A DNA stretch of 64,000 nucleotides from the NCBI RefSeq assembly GCF_038502225.1, contig NC_091307.1, positions 27,118,043 through 27,182,042 of the forward strand. Reading direction: 5' to 3'. This document shows, piece after piece, positions 44,756 through 55,187 of this stretch. A program made the position numbers and the translations under genes. Below the pieces are notes generated by a model. That model worked only from the letters and a program-made list of their open reading frames with translations. It was not told where the DNA came from and searched no databases. Origin of the DNA: Cherax quadricarinatus. Its lineage: Eukaryota > Arthropoda > Malacostraca > Decapoda > Parastacidae. Position 1 is the stretch's first letter. Each line of letters starts with the position of its first letter.

Positions 44756-47327
44756 AGTGCAGCTGGGTTGTCAAGGAGAATCAGCGTCGTTGGCACTTGA
44801 GCTGGCAAAAATCAATCTTGAGCAAACTAGGGAACAGAGAGCATTCACAAGGGAAAAATTTGATAGGGAAAGAGAAAGGAGGCAGTTTTCGCATTCTGTA
44901 AATAATTTTAGTTTACAAAAAGCAGTACAGCTTGTTCCCCACTTCAATGAGGCCGAACCAGAACAATTTTTCGAAAGCTTCGAAAATCAGGCTCGAGCCT
45001 TGAGGTGGCCGGAACAGCATTGGGCATCGTTGGTTCATACAGCATTATTGGGTAAGGCACAGGAATTTACGTCAGTATTAAATGACGCTGAATTTTCTGA
45101 TTATCAAGTAGTGAAGACCACAGTGTTGGGAGCATATACATGTATCCCAGCCAAATATAAAAAAAATTTTAAGCTGGGCAGACGACAGCTTGGTCAATCC
45201 CTAGTGAACTTTGCGAGACAGCAAACCAAAGCTTTTACCAGCTGGTATAAAGCAAGTGGTGTCTCTACCTTAGAGGAGCTGGTACAGCTTATTCTGATTG
45301 ATAACCTGCTGGAGTCTGTGGGACCAGAGGTTCGAGTCTTTCTGCAGGATCGTGACTTAACCACTGCATTGGAGGCAGCCAGGTTGGCTGATACCTTCGA
45401 AACTAACCGCTCCTTGTCAGAGCGGTCCCGTCTCTCTTTTCAACAGCCTGGCATGAGCAGAGATCGTCAACCTTGGAGAATGAAGTGCCAGCCGGAGGGA
45501 GAACATCTACGTCAGCCAACTAAGTCACCTGGTGAGCCACGCTTCTCAACTTATGGTCCACGTGCTGAGAGACAAATTACTCAACAGGGTGCATCTCGAC
45601 AACAGTATCCAGAGAAACACCAGCCAGAACGACATCATTTGCAACGTCCGCAGGGAGTAAAGGGCAAGCCTGTCGTCTGCTTCCTCTGTAACAAAGTAGG
45701 TCATATCCGTCCCAACTGCCCCCATAAACCCCAACCCATTGGGAAAATCTCTATCCCTAGTAACATGTCCCCTAGAGAAGTAGAAAAAGGTATGGCCCCT
45801 TATTATTGCAAGAGTCTTATTTCCCTTCAGGAAAACTCAGAAACAACCGAAGTAAAGACCTTTAGAGATACTGGAGCATATTGTTCACTTGTAAGAGAAG
45901 GAATATTACCCCTTTCAGAGAACACTTCCTTGAATTCCTCTGTTTTATTGGAAGCATCTGGAGGAGCTATATATTCTATCCCTTTGCATAAGATTTATGT
46001 ACAGTGCAAATATTACACTGGGTACTTGACTGTAGGTGTCTCAAAAGGATTCCCCATGAAAGATGCCATGTTATTACTGGGTAATAACATTACTACTGTT
46101 AGTGCGTGTCCTGAACCTATAATGAGTAATTCTTCTCCGGTGTTGGCCATAACTCGGGCAACATCCCAAGGGTTGTCTGGGGAGAATGTTGACCTATCCT
46201 TGGACGACTCCGATCTCGGAATAGCCACGTTGTTTTATGAGGCACACCGGCCGGAGCCTTGTAAATCAAGTGAACAGACCCCGATCAAGCCTTCCTATTC
46301 CCAGGTTGCAGGATTGCCAGATGTGTCTGTTTCCATGCCCGAGGGACTGTCCTTCCAGGAGGAACAACGAAAGGACCCTTCTTTAAAATTCGCTTTTCAG
46401 GCAGCTATGGGTAAATCCTCTTTGGGTCATCCGGTCAAGTATGAACTTAAGAATGATTATTTGGTCTGCACTGAGACTGGTAAGGAGATAGAGGGCCGGC
46501 AATTGTATGACAGGTTAGTGGTTCCAACCAAGTTTAGACCACAAATATTAAATATAGCTCATAATACTTCATTAGGAGGTCACTTAGGAATTACAAAAAC
46601 CTTGTATAGAATCACAAAAGAATTTTATTGGCCAAAATTAAAGAAAGATGTGAAGAATCATATTAGGTGTTGCCGAGAATGTCAGCAAGTAGGGAAACCT
46701 GGACATTCCATTAAACCTGCACCTCTCCAACCTATACCTGCTGATGGAGAACCTTTTGCAGATTTAATTATAGATTGTGTAGGTCCACTACCTAGGTCAA
46801 AGTCTGGAAATCAATATTTATTTACGATTATGGATAAAGTAACAAGATATCCTGAAGCAATTCCCATGCGTAGTATTAATACTAAAGCTATTCTCAAAGC
46901 TTTAACCAAATTCATTTCTTGTTTTGGCATTCCTAAAACTATTCAAAGTGATCAAGGTACCAATTTTACTGCCAAAGCATTTAGGGAAGTATTAACTAGG
47001 TTAGGGATAATCCACAATTTATCCACTGCCTATCATCCTCAGTCCCAGGGCGCCTTGGAAAGATTCCATCAGACGTTAAAAACCATGATGAGAACTTTTT
47101 GCATGCACTTTCCTACAGACTGGGATGAATCACTACCTTTGTTGCTGTTCTCAGTACGAGAGACGGTGCAAGAGTCTACAGGGTATAGTCCGTTTGAGCT
47201 GATATTTGGGCACAATGTACGAGGTCCTCTTCGGGTGCTCAAAGAAGGATGGATGGGAGAAGACGTTAGCTCAACACCACAACTCGTCTTCAAGGTTGCA
47301 GGTGGCACGTCAGTTAGCCAAGGCTAA
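44724..47327 (+). CDS. Gag-protease-integrase polyprotein
   Basis: An 867-codon frame. A coiled-coil-like charged stretch (residues 20-70) precedes a capsid region (VPHFNEAEPEQFFESFENQA, about 73-92). The CCHC knuckle is C319-x2-C322-x4-H327-x4-C332. The aspartic protease has DTGA at 382 (FRDTGAYCSLV). Integrase has zinc-binding H613/H620 with the CREC cysteines about 650-660, then Asp684 (LIIDCVGPLPRSK), Asp743 (QSDQGTNF) and Glu779 (GALERFH), a canonical D,D-35-E spacing. All catalytic residues are present. The frame is lost near residue 850, inside the integrase C-terminal region, and continues in the overlapping frame. The true start is uncertain, because gag sequence probably extends upstream. 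Confidence 0.92.
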   Translation: MIHLWSKMVSKVQLGCQGESASLALELAKINLEQTREQRAFTREKFDRERERRQFSHSVNNFSLQKAVQLVPHFNEAEPEQFFESFENQARALRWPEQHWASLVHTALLGKAQEFTSVLNDAEFSDYQVVKTTVLGAYTCIPAKYKKNFKLGRRQLGQSLVNFARQQTKAFTSWYKASGVSTLEELVQLILIDNLLESVGPEVRVFLQDRDLTTALEAARLADTFETNRSLSERSRLSFQQPGMSRDRQPWRMKCQPEGEHLRQPTKSPGEPRFSTYGPRAERQITQQGASRQQYPEKHQPERHHLQRPQGVKGKPVVCFLCNKVGHIRPNCPHKPQPIGKISIPSNMSPREVEKGMAPYYCKSLISLQENSETTEVKTFRDTGAYCSLVREGILPLSENTSLNSSVLLEASGGAIYSIPLHKIYVQCKYYTGYLTVGVSKGFPMKDAMLLLGNNITTVSACPEPIMSNSSPVLAITRATSQGLSGENVDLSLDDSDLGIATLFYEAHRPEPCKSSEQTPIKPSYSQVAGLPDVSVSMPEGLSFQEEQRKDPSLKFAFQAAMGKSSLGHPVKYELKNDYLVCTETGKEIEGRQLYDRLVVPTKFRPQILNIAHNTSLGGHLGITKTLYRITKEFYWPKLKKDVKNHIRCCRECQQVGKPGHSIKPAPLQPIPADGEPFADLIIDCVGPLPRSKSGNQYLFTIMDKVTRYPEAIPMRSINTKAILKALTKFISCFGIPKTIQSDQGTNFTAKAFREVLTRLGIIHNLSTAYHPQSQGALERFHQTLKTMMRTFCMHFPTDWDESLPLLLFSVRETVQESTGYSPFELIFGHNVRGPLRVLKEGWMGEDVSSTPQLVFKVAGGTSVSQG

Positions 47328-49077
47328 CCTAAAGACAGCTCAAAGTAAGATGAAACAGAGGTATGACAGAAGTGCAAAATTCCGCTCCTTCCATCCAGGA
47401 GACAAGGTGTTGGTGCAGGAACCTATACCTGGCCACACCTTGAAAGCTAGATTTACGGGACCTATGCAGATTGTAAGTAGATTATCTGATGTAAATTATG
47501 TGGTAGCTCCCATTGATAAGACCTCAAAAACTAAAATTTACCACATCAATCAATTAAAATCTTTTCATACACCAGATAAAGTCCCAGTAATGACTCTGTC
47601 CTCTACCTCTGAGGACGACTCTGATTCTTTGCACTTTATCTCTGAAATTAATATTAAACTTTCAAATTCTGTCCTCCTCAAGGATCCCAGCCCTTTAATG
47701 GAAGGACTATCTGAAACGCAAGCAACAAATTTAACCGAGCTTCTACAGTCATATCCTAATATTTTTTCGGATGTGCCGAAAAAATGTACGTTAGGTTATC
47801 ATGATGTAGATGTGGGAAACTCTAAACCAATTAAACTCTCCCCCTACAGAGCTAATCCTGAAAAGCAAAGATTACTTCAGCAGGAAGTAGAATTTTTGTT
47901 AAAGCATGGTTTAGTGGAGGAGTCATCTAGTCCATGGGCTTCACCGTGCTTCCTTGTGAAGAAGGCTGATGGAGGGTTTCGTATGTGTACACACTACCGT
48001 AAGGTGAATGAGGTCACAATTACAGATGCTTACCCTCTTCCTCGTCTGGATGACGTAATTGACTTTGTGGGTAAGGCTACTTTTGTGTCCAAGTTAGATC
48101 TCCTTAAAGGTTACTATCAGGTACCTTTAACGGATAAGGCGAAGGAAATCTCTGCCTTCGTAATTCCAGGAGGTCATTATCAATACACAGTTACCCCCTT
48201 CGGAATGAAAAATTCCCCCTCTTCATTCCAGAAACTTATCCATCAGGCTATTAAAGGACTTGAAGGCACGGCAGCGTACCTAGATGATATTGTTGTGGTG
48301 TCTGATACTTGGGATCAACACCTACTTAGACTTAAGGCTCTTTTTGAGACCTTTCAGAGTTCCCATTTAACAGTTAATTTATCTAAATCTTCCTTTGGCC
48401 AGGCCACTGTCGCTTTTCTAGGCCATGAAGTAGGTAGTGGTAAAGTTGCACCTAAACTTGCTAAAGTTCTTGCTATTAAAGATTATCCAGTTCCTCATGA
48501 TAGGAAATCTCTTCAACGTTTCCTAGGCATGATAGGATTTTACAGAAGATTCTGTAAGAATTTATCAGATATTGTAGCCCCTCTTACCTCTCTTACCAGT
48601 CACAAAGTTCCCTTTAATTGGACCCCAGATTGTCAAACTGCTTTTGACAAAGCAAAAAGAGTATTGTGTACTGCACCCATTCTCTTGTCTCCAGACTTCT
48701 CCAAACCTTTTTCATTACAGGTTGATGCTTGTGAGTCTGGGGTTGGGGCAGTACTATTACAAAACGAGAATGAGGAGTTGCAGCCTGCAGCATACTTTTC
48801 AGCCAAGTTCCAGCCACATCAGAGGGCTTACTCTACCATTGAAAAAGAAGCCCTCGCGCTGGTACTGGCTTTGAAGCATTTCGATGTTTAAGTAGGCCAG
48901 ACATCGCAGGTGGTCACAGTCTACAGTGATCACAATCCTCTAGTATATCTCCAAGCCATGAAGAACCACAACACAAGGCTCATGCGCTGGACGCTAAGAC
49001 TGCAACCATACTCACTCAGAATTAAATATATTGCCGACAAAGAAAATGTGGTGGCGGACTCTTTATCTAGAGTCTAA
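47206..49077 (+). pseudogene. Integrase C-terminus, reverse transcriptase and RNase H
   Basis: Open in the +1 frame relative to the preceding ORF. It begins within the INT C-terminal module (SKMKQRYDRSAKFRSFHPGD, FTGPMQIVSRLSDVNYVV). RT then follows: FRMCTHYRKVNEVTITDAYP, SKLDLLKGYYQVPL, VTPFGMKNSPSSFQKLI and YLDD at residues 358-361 of this frame. RNase H has LQVDACESGVGAVLLQ and TIEKEALALVLALKHFDV. A taa at 48889-48891 truncates RNase H, but the same frame continues (VVTVYSDHNPLVYLQAM, ENVVADSLSRV) to taa at 49075-49077. The first nucleotides of this open frame are not a real start codon. Only these one or two lesions keep the element from being intact. Confidence 0.92.
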
Positions 49078-49398
49078 TATTTTTATTTATTTAGGTTAGG
49101 ATGTTATATTATTTGTGGTAACCCCTTTTCACGCTCTTTTTTCTTATCCCCTGGTGTGGGTTTTTTTTTTTAGTGAGGGGATGCGGGCTACCGTCCGCCT
49201 GTATCTTGGACCTATGCTAGCCTGACTGACTGCTGTCTCACTCTGAGTTTAGGGTTTGGCTTTTTGTCACGAGAAAAGCTGAGCTCTATCTAAGAGTTGG
49301 ATGGTGGAGAGGAAAGGCGGTCCCATTATTTTGTGCCATGGCGGCACGGTTACCACTGGGAGGTGGCAGCCTAATCCTGAGCCTTCTCGGGGTGGGGG
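49078..49398 (+). other. Retrotransposon 3' untranslated region with polypurine tract
   Basis: Non-coding. It ends in tctcggggtgggggtg, where the purine run at about 49389-49398 would prime plus-strand DNA synthesis next to the 3' LTR. Confidence 0.8.
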
Positions 49399-49824
49399 TG
49401 TGGCATGCAAAGAGTATGTAACCTTTATTCGGCGCATGTACTCACCCTCATTTACAGGCTATCTCCCCCAACCAGGGAACCAGGTTGCTAAGAGTTGATG
49501 ATGGGGCCCCATCGTTCAACTAGTGACCAGGTTCTAGCCAATAAGAAGATGGTTTTGGCAATCGCAGAGGTTATGTGGGTACCACTCTCCTGTCTGCCCT
49601 TGTCATTCCCATTCTAGAGCTGGTTGAAGCATGGTCTGCTATCTTGTGGCTTCTATTTCTGCCTTGCTTACCGTGAAGTGCACTACACTTATCACTGTAC
49701 ATAGTGTACATATTGCTGTTCTAAATTGGTGAAGGATAATATAAGTCTAAACTTTCTCTGCTGTGTTTATTTTGCTCCCATTACACCCGGGATAACAGGC
49801 CATTTGGAATCCTGGGTTGTAATA
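49399..49824 (+). repeat. 3' LTR, 426 bp
   Basis: tgtggcatgcaaagag to ggttgtaata, followed by the gtggg duplication at 49825-49829. Same length as the 5' LTR. Confidence 0.97.
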
Positions 49825-49829
49825 GTGGG

Positions 49830-51884
49830 CTAGTGCAAAGATGAGTAGTGGGGGGGGGGGGGTTGCAGAGGGTTGGAATAGTTTTAAAAATGCAGTATTA
49901 GAATGTGGGGCAGAAGTTTGTGGTTATAGGAGGGTGGGGGCAGGAGGAAAGAGGAGTGATTGGTGGAATGATGAAGTAAAGGGTGTGATAAAAGAGAAAA
50001 AAGTAGCTTATGAGAGGTTTTTACAAAGCAGAAGTGTTATAAGAAGACCAGACTATATGGAGAGTAAAAGAAAGGTAAAGAGAGTGGTGAGAGAGTGCAA
50101 AAGGAGAGCAGATGATAGAGTGGGAGAGGCACTGTCAAGAAATTTTAATGAAAATAAGAAAAAATTTTGGAGTGAGTTAAACAAGTTAAGAAAGCCTAGG
50201 GAAAGTATGGATTTGTCAGTTAAAAACAGAGTAGGGGAGTCAGTAGATGGGGTGAGAGAGGTATTAGGTAGATGGCAAGAATATTTTGAGGAACTTTTAA
50301 ATGTTGAGGAAGAAAGGGAGGCGGCAATTTCATGCACTGGCCAGGGAGGTATACCATCTTTTAGGAGTGAAGAAGAGCAGAATGTAAGTGTGGGGGAGGT
50401 ACGTGAGGCATTACGTAGAATGAAAAGGGGTAAAGCAGCTGGAACTGATGGGATCATGACAGAAATGTTAAAAGCAAGGGGGGATATAGTGTTGGAGTGG
50501 TTGGTACTTTTGTTTAATAAATGTATGAAAGAGGGGAAGGTACCTAGGGATTGGCAGAGAGCATGTATAGTCCCTTTATATAAAGGGAAAGGGGACAAAA
50601 GAGATTGTAAAAATTATAGAGGAATAAGTTTACTGAGTATACCACGGAAAGTGTACGGTAGGGTTATAATTGAAAGAATTAGAGGTAAGACAGAATGTAG
50701 GATGGCGGATGAGCAAGGAGGTTTCAGAGTGGGTAGGGGATGTGTAGATCAAGTGTTTACATTGAAGCATATATGTGAACAGTATTTAGATAAAGGTAGG
50801 GAAGTTTTTATTGCACTTATGGATTTAAAAAAGGCATATGATAGAGTGGATAGAGGAGCAATGTGGCAGATGTTGCAAGTATATGGAATAGGTAGTAAGT
50901 TACTAAATGCTATAAAGAGTTTTTATGAGGATAGTGAGGCTCAGGTTAGGGTGTGTAGAAGAGAGGGAGACTACTTCCCAGTAAAAGTAGGTCTTATACA
51001 GGGATGTGTAATGTCACCATGGTTGTTTAATATATTTATAGATGGGGTTGTAAAAGAAGTAAATGCTAGGGTGTTCGGGGGAGGGGTCGGATTAAATTTT
51101 GGGGAATCAAATTCAAAATGGGAATTGACAGTTACTTTTTGCTGATGATACTGTGCTTATGGGAGATTCTAAAGAAAAATTGCAAAGGTTAGTGGATGAG
51201 TTTGGGAATGTGTGTAAAGGTAGAAAGTTGAAAGTGAACATAGAAAAGAGTAAGGTGATGAGGGTATCAAATGATTTAGATAAAGAAAAATTGGATATCA
51301 AATTTGGGAGGAGAAGTATGGAAGAAGTGAATGTTTTCAGATACTTGGGAGTTGACATGTCGGCGGATGGATTTATGAAGGATGAGGTTAATCATAGAAT
51401 TGATGAAGGAAAAAAGGTGAGTGGTGCATTGAGGTATATGTGGAGTCAAAAAACGTTATCTTTGGAGGCAAAGAAGGGAATGCATGAAAGTATAGTAGTA
51501 CCAACACTCTTATATGGATGTGAAGCTTGGGTGGTAAATGCAGCAGCGAGGAGACGGTTGGAGGCAGTGGAGATGTCCTGTCTAAGGGCAATGTGTGCTG
51601 TAAATATTATGCAGAAAATTCGGATTATGGAAATTAGGAGAAGGTATGGAGTTAATAAAAGTATTAGTCAGAGGGCTGAAGAGGGGTTGTTGAGGTGGTT
51701 TGGTCATTTAGAGAGAATGGATCAAAGTAGAATGACATGGAGAGCATTTAAATCTGTAGGAGAAGGAAGGCGAGGTAGGGGTCGTCCTCAAAAAGGTTGG
51801 AAGGAAGGGGTAAGGGAGGTTTTGTGGGCGAGGGGCTTGGACTTCCAGCAGGCGTGCATGAGCGTGTTCGATAGGAGTGAATAG
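49830..51884 (+). pseudogene. LINE reverse transcriptase, continuation after the LTR element
   Basis: 49841-51145 carries KAAGTDGIMTEMLKARG, NYRGISLLSIPRKVYGR, EQGGFRVGRGCVDQVF, ALMDLKKAYDRVDR and GLIQGCVMSPWLF. Loss of two bases (acacag to acag) near 51131 shifts the frame, so the FADD segment follows out of frame. 51153-51884 carries the C-terminal domain RWFGHLERMDQSRMTW and GRPQKGW, ending at a stop where intact copies have Trp. Confidence 0.92.
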
Positions 51885-52255
51885 AGACGAATGGTATTTG
51901 GGACCTGACAATCTGTTGGAGTGTGAGCAGGGTAATATTTAGTGAAGGGATTCAGGGAAACCGGTCATTTTTATATAGCCGGACTTGAGTCCTGGAAATA
52001 GGAAGTACAATGCCTGCACTTTAAAGGAGGGGTTTTGGGATATTAGCAGTTTGGAGGGATATGTTGTGTATCTTTATACGTATATGCTTCTAAACTGTTG
52101 TGTTCTAAGCACCTCTGCAAAAACAGTGATTATGTGTGTGTGAGGTGAAAGTGTTGAATGATGATGAAAGTATTTTCTTTTTGGGGATTTTCTTTCTTTT
52201 TGGGTCATCCTGCCTTGGTGGGAGACGGCCAACTTGTTGAGAGAAAAAAAAAAAA

Positions 52256-52647
52256 TGTATATTAATGTAATATACGACATTTAATGAGACTTGGTGATTA
52301 TTTTTATCATTACTAATAAGACGTCTCAAGACATAAGACACTTACTGATTTTAATGTGTACCTGCATGCCAACACAGTATGTAAGTTTATTTAGGTACAG
52401 GTATACATAAGTATAATTATCAGAGTAGATATAAAATATGAAATAACTTTTAAAAACACTTGAAATTTTGGAGTTTCCAGATATAATGGAGAGACTTAGT
52501 GCTTACGGATCTCACAGAGAATGTAAACAACCCGGGTGGGGCGCGGTGACCATATTAGAAAGTCAGGTGGGGAGAGCCGTATAGCAAGTTTTGGTCATAA
52601 TTTGAAATGACCGTATTAGCGGAACGCCGTAAAGTGGGGCCCTACTG
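52256..52647 (+). mobile_element. Right end of a Tigger-like element (CAGTAGGGCCCC type)
   Basis: Ends gccgtaaagtggggccctac-tg followed by TA (52648-52649). Reversed, this is cagtagggccccactttacg, which matches the left terminus at 33273. A fragment of the tttatttaggtacaggtata repeat lies at 52385-52430. Confidence 0.6.
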
Positions 52648-52984
52648 TAACTAGGTTTTTATTTTTATTTATTAACACATAGGCTGTTTCCCACCATATA
52701 CTACCAGCTATAAGTCACTGTAGGAAATTAGTCTAGGGATATACTTTCAGACTCAAATTATTGACAGAAACTTTCGATTGAAAATTTCCATGTCTTCACC
52801 TTTCATTTATGCTGATCTCAAAAATTACCTCGACACACCAAAATTTGCAGAAATAAGCATCTTCACAAAAAAATTTCACTTGTATATATCCTTTAACTCT
52901 TAATCTGATTCTGAACATTTGTTCTTCCAACCTCCTCCCTTAATCCCAAAAACAATTGCATAATGAGACTGAAAAAAATCTTAC

Positions 52985-53144
52985 CTTTTCTTTGCGTTCC
53001 ATTGAGCCAAAGGTTTCAACCTGTAGCTCCTGTAAGATGGTAGCAGCTTCTGTAATGTCTCCTTCAGCTTCCTTCATCATAGCTAGCTTGTGAGTGAGCC
53101 GTGCACGTTCAACCTCTACGTAAATCTTCCCAGCAGTGACTGCT
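52985..53144 (-). CDS. PSMD12: PSMD12/Rpn5, coding exon 3
   Basis: Completes Arg148 (ag/a) and encodes residues 149-201: [40 protein letters not shown] and [13 protein letters not shown]. Human has [20 protein letters not shown] and [18 protein letters not shown] here. Acceptor taacag, donor aaag/gtaaga. This is a helical-repeat segment of the lid subunit. Confidence 0.97.
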
Positions 53145-53420
53145 CTGTTAGTATTATTCTCACTATTACTTTTATTATCTATAACATTTTACAAATTACA
53201 ATAAAAATTCATAAGGATATGGCTGAGCCCAGTCAACAAACTATTATCTACAGATCAGAAAATGGATGAAACACACCAAAAGTATTTTATCCTATGCAAA
53301 CAAATGTGAAAAAATGAGTTGAACAAGTTCCTTTCTCCTCATACTAGCTATACACACAAGCACTCATATATAACATACAACACCACAGTGTATACAATTA
53401 AGATGAATATGAAAATTATT

Positions 53421-53703
53421 TTCATATAGTCGGACTTGAGTCCTGGAAATGGGAAGTACAATGCCTGCACTTTAAAGGAGTGGTTTGGGATATTGGCAAT
53501 TTGGAGGGATATGTTGTGTATCTTTATATGTGTATGCTTCTAAACTGTTGTGTTCTGAGCACCTCTGCAAAAACAGTGATAATGTGTGAGTGTGGTGAAA
53601 GTGTTGAATGATGATGAAAGTATTTTCTTTTTGGGGATTTTCTTTCTTTTTTGGGTCACCCTGCCTCGGTGGGAGATGGCCGACTTGTTGAAAAAAAAAA
53701 AAA
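53421..53703 (+). mobile_element. Very short LINE 3' UTR insertion with 12-bp target duplication
   Basis: atgaaaattatt flanks it at 53409-53420 and 53704-53715. It contains only the last about 280 bp of a subfamily 1 LINE plus poly-A, showing how little of the 3' end is enough to be inserted. Confidence 0.95.
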
Positions 53704-53796
53704 ATGAAAATTATTCAACTACAAAATCTCAAATGATGTTCACCATACTCGCGTAAGCCCATGCATGGGACAGGAAAATCTAAAGATCTTTTAATT

Positions 53797-54138
53797 TTTT
53801 TTTTTTTTTTTCCAACAAGTTGGCCGTCTCCCACCGAGGCAGGGTGACCCAAAAAAAGAAAGAAAATCCCCAAAAAGAAAATACTTTCATCATCATTCAA
53901 CACTTTCACCACACTCACACATTATCACTGCTTTTGCAGAGGTGCCCAGAATACAACAGTTTAGAAGCATATACGTATAGAGATACACAACATATCCCTC
54001 CAAACTGCCAATATCCCAAACCCCTCCTTTAAAGTGCAGGCATTGTACTTCCCATTTCCAGGACTCAAGGCCGACTATATGAAAATAACCGGTTTCCCTG
54101 AATCCCTTCAATAAATATTACCCTGCTCACACTCCAAA
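53797..54138 (-). mobile_element. LINE 3' UTR insertion, subfamily 1, minus strand
   Basis: A poly-T tract, then caacaagttggccgtctccc and caccgaggcagggtgaccc, through the 3' UTR to ctcacactccaaat. It lies head-on to the copy at 53421-53703, about 90 bp away, so the two could pair as an inverted repeat in the transcript. Confidence 0.93.
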
Positions 54139-54267
54139 TATACATCTATATATAGGTACTCAAGAGGTGAATTATGGTGAACTTTTCATTAAACACGTGG
54201 CCACAAAATGTATTTACATTTTTCTCAATGGAGTTCCATGCATTTTGAAAAACCAGATACATGAAAA

Positions 54268-54660
54268 ATCTCTCTCTCTATATATATCTCTCTATCTCTC
54301 TATATATCTATCTCTCTATATATCTATCTCTCTATATCTATCTCTCTATATCTATCTCTCTATATCTATCTCTCTATATCTATCTCTCTATATCTATCTC
54401 TCTATATCTATCTCTCTATATCTATCTCTCTATATCTATCTCTCTCTCTATATATCTATCTCTCTATATCTCTCTATCTCTATCTCTCTCTATCTCTATC
54501 TCTCTATCTCTATCTCTCTCTATCTCTCTCTCTCTATCTCTATCTCTATCTCTATCTCTCTATATCTCTCTCTCTATCTCTATATCTCTCTCTATCTCTC
54601 TATATATCTATCTCTCTATATATCTATCTCTCTATATCTCTCTATCTCTCTATCTCTCTA

Positions 54661-54715
<55 letters not shown>

Positions 54716-54960
54716 ATATCTCTCTATATCTCTATATCTCTCTATCTCTCTCTCTCTATCTCTATATCTCTCTCTCTCTATATCTCTCTCTCTCTATATC
54801 TCTCTCTCTATATATATCTCTCTCTCTCTCTATATCTCTCTCTCTCTCTATATCTCTCTCTCTCTCTATATCTCTCTCTCTCTATATCTCTCTCTCTCTA
54901 TATCTCTCTCTCTCTATATCTCTCTCTATATATATATATCTCTCTCTATATCTCTCTCTC
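54268..54960. repeat. CT/TATC simple-sequence tract, about 690 bp
   Basis: Long mixture of tctc, tatc and tata units (tatctatctctctatatc and similar). The encoded Leu/Ser/Ile/Tyr frames are artefacts. Confidence 0.98.
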
Positions 54961-55187
54961 AAGGTTCCAGTTAAGTTTTTTACTCTTCCTTAATTCACAT
55001 GCCCCACACACAGTTCCATAACTTGCCTATCAAAATCTTAATGCATTCCCAAATATAATGAAAAAAATTAAAACTAAATACTGTTGACCATTGATTAAGG
55101 GGATATGTTCCTGAAAAAGGTATTTAATAAAAAATTGTCTAAAATCAACTGAAGAACATATGGGAAAAATAGGGTTACATTCATTAA

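Larger units (their letters stand above)
43627..49824 (+). mobile_element. Complete LTR retrotransposon, Gmr1-like Ty3/gypsy order (gag-PR-INT-RT-RH)
   Basis: 6198 bp, flanked by the 5-bp target duplication gtggg (43622-43626 and 49825-49829). The LINE copy at 24550 shows the empty site (aaaggtgggctagtg). Both LTRs are 426 bp. A polypurine tract (ggggtggggg) directly precedes the 3' LTR. Integrase (46.5-47.55 kb) lies upstream of RT (47.85-48.5 kb), the opposite of ordinary Ty3/gypsy elements. Known relatives with this order are the Gmr1-like group described from deuterostomes. Confidence 0.95.
41285..52255 (+). mobile_element. Full-length-type LINE, subfamily 1, split by two later insertions
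   Basis: The 5' end agtagtaggttggtagacag and the 3' tail with poly-A at 52255 bracket one LINE. It is interrupted by a TTAA-type MITE (42213-43283) and by an LTR retrotransposon (43627-49824). Removing both with one copy of each duplication leaves a sequence collinear with the LINE at 23318-26991. Further damage: a 2-bp deletion near 51131 that breaks the frame just before FADD, a Trp-to-stop change near 51882, and an expanded G-run at 49851-49862. Confidence 0.95.
30917..52984 (-). other. PSMD12 intron 3, 22 kb, nested transposons
   Basis: The largest intron of the gene. It contains a TTAA-type MITE, SINE pieces, Tigger-like ends, a minus-strand LINE split by a Tigger element, a decayed Ty3-type element, and a plus-strand LINE split by a MITE and a complete LTR retrotransposon. 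30981-31920 is AT-rich and unassigned; it includes an imperfect hairpin at about 31056-31105 (gcgaaagtc...gactttcggc). Confidence 0.85.

Noticed and set aside
47206..47210. A genuine start codon for a separate RT protein
   Set aside because: The first codons have no protein-family match; the frame only becomes meaningful inside the integrase C-terminal module, so it is a frame continuation rather than a new gene.
54167..55021. Long Leu/Ser/Tyr/Ile-rich frames resembling membrane proteins
   Set aside because: Translation of a CT/TA simple-sequence tract, not a membrane protein.
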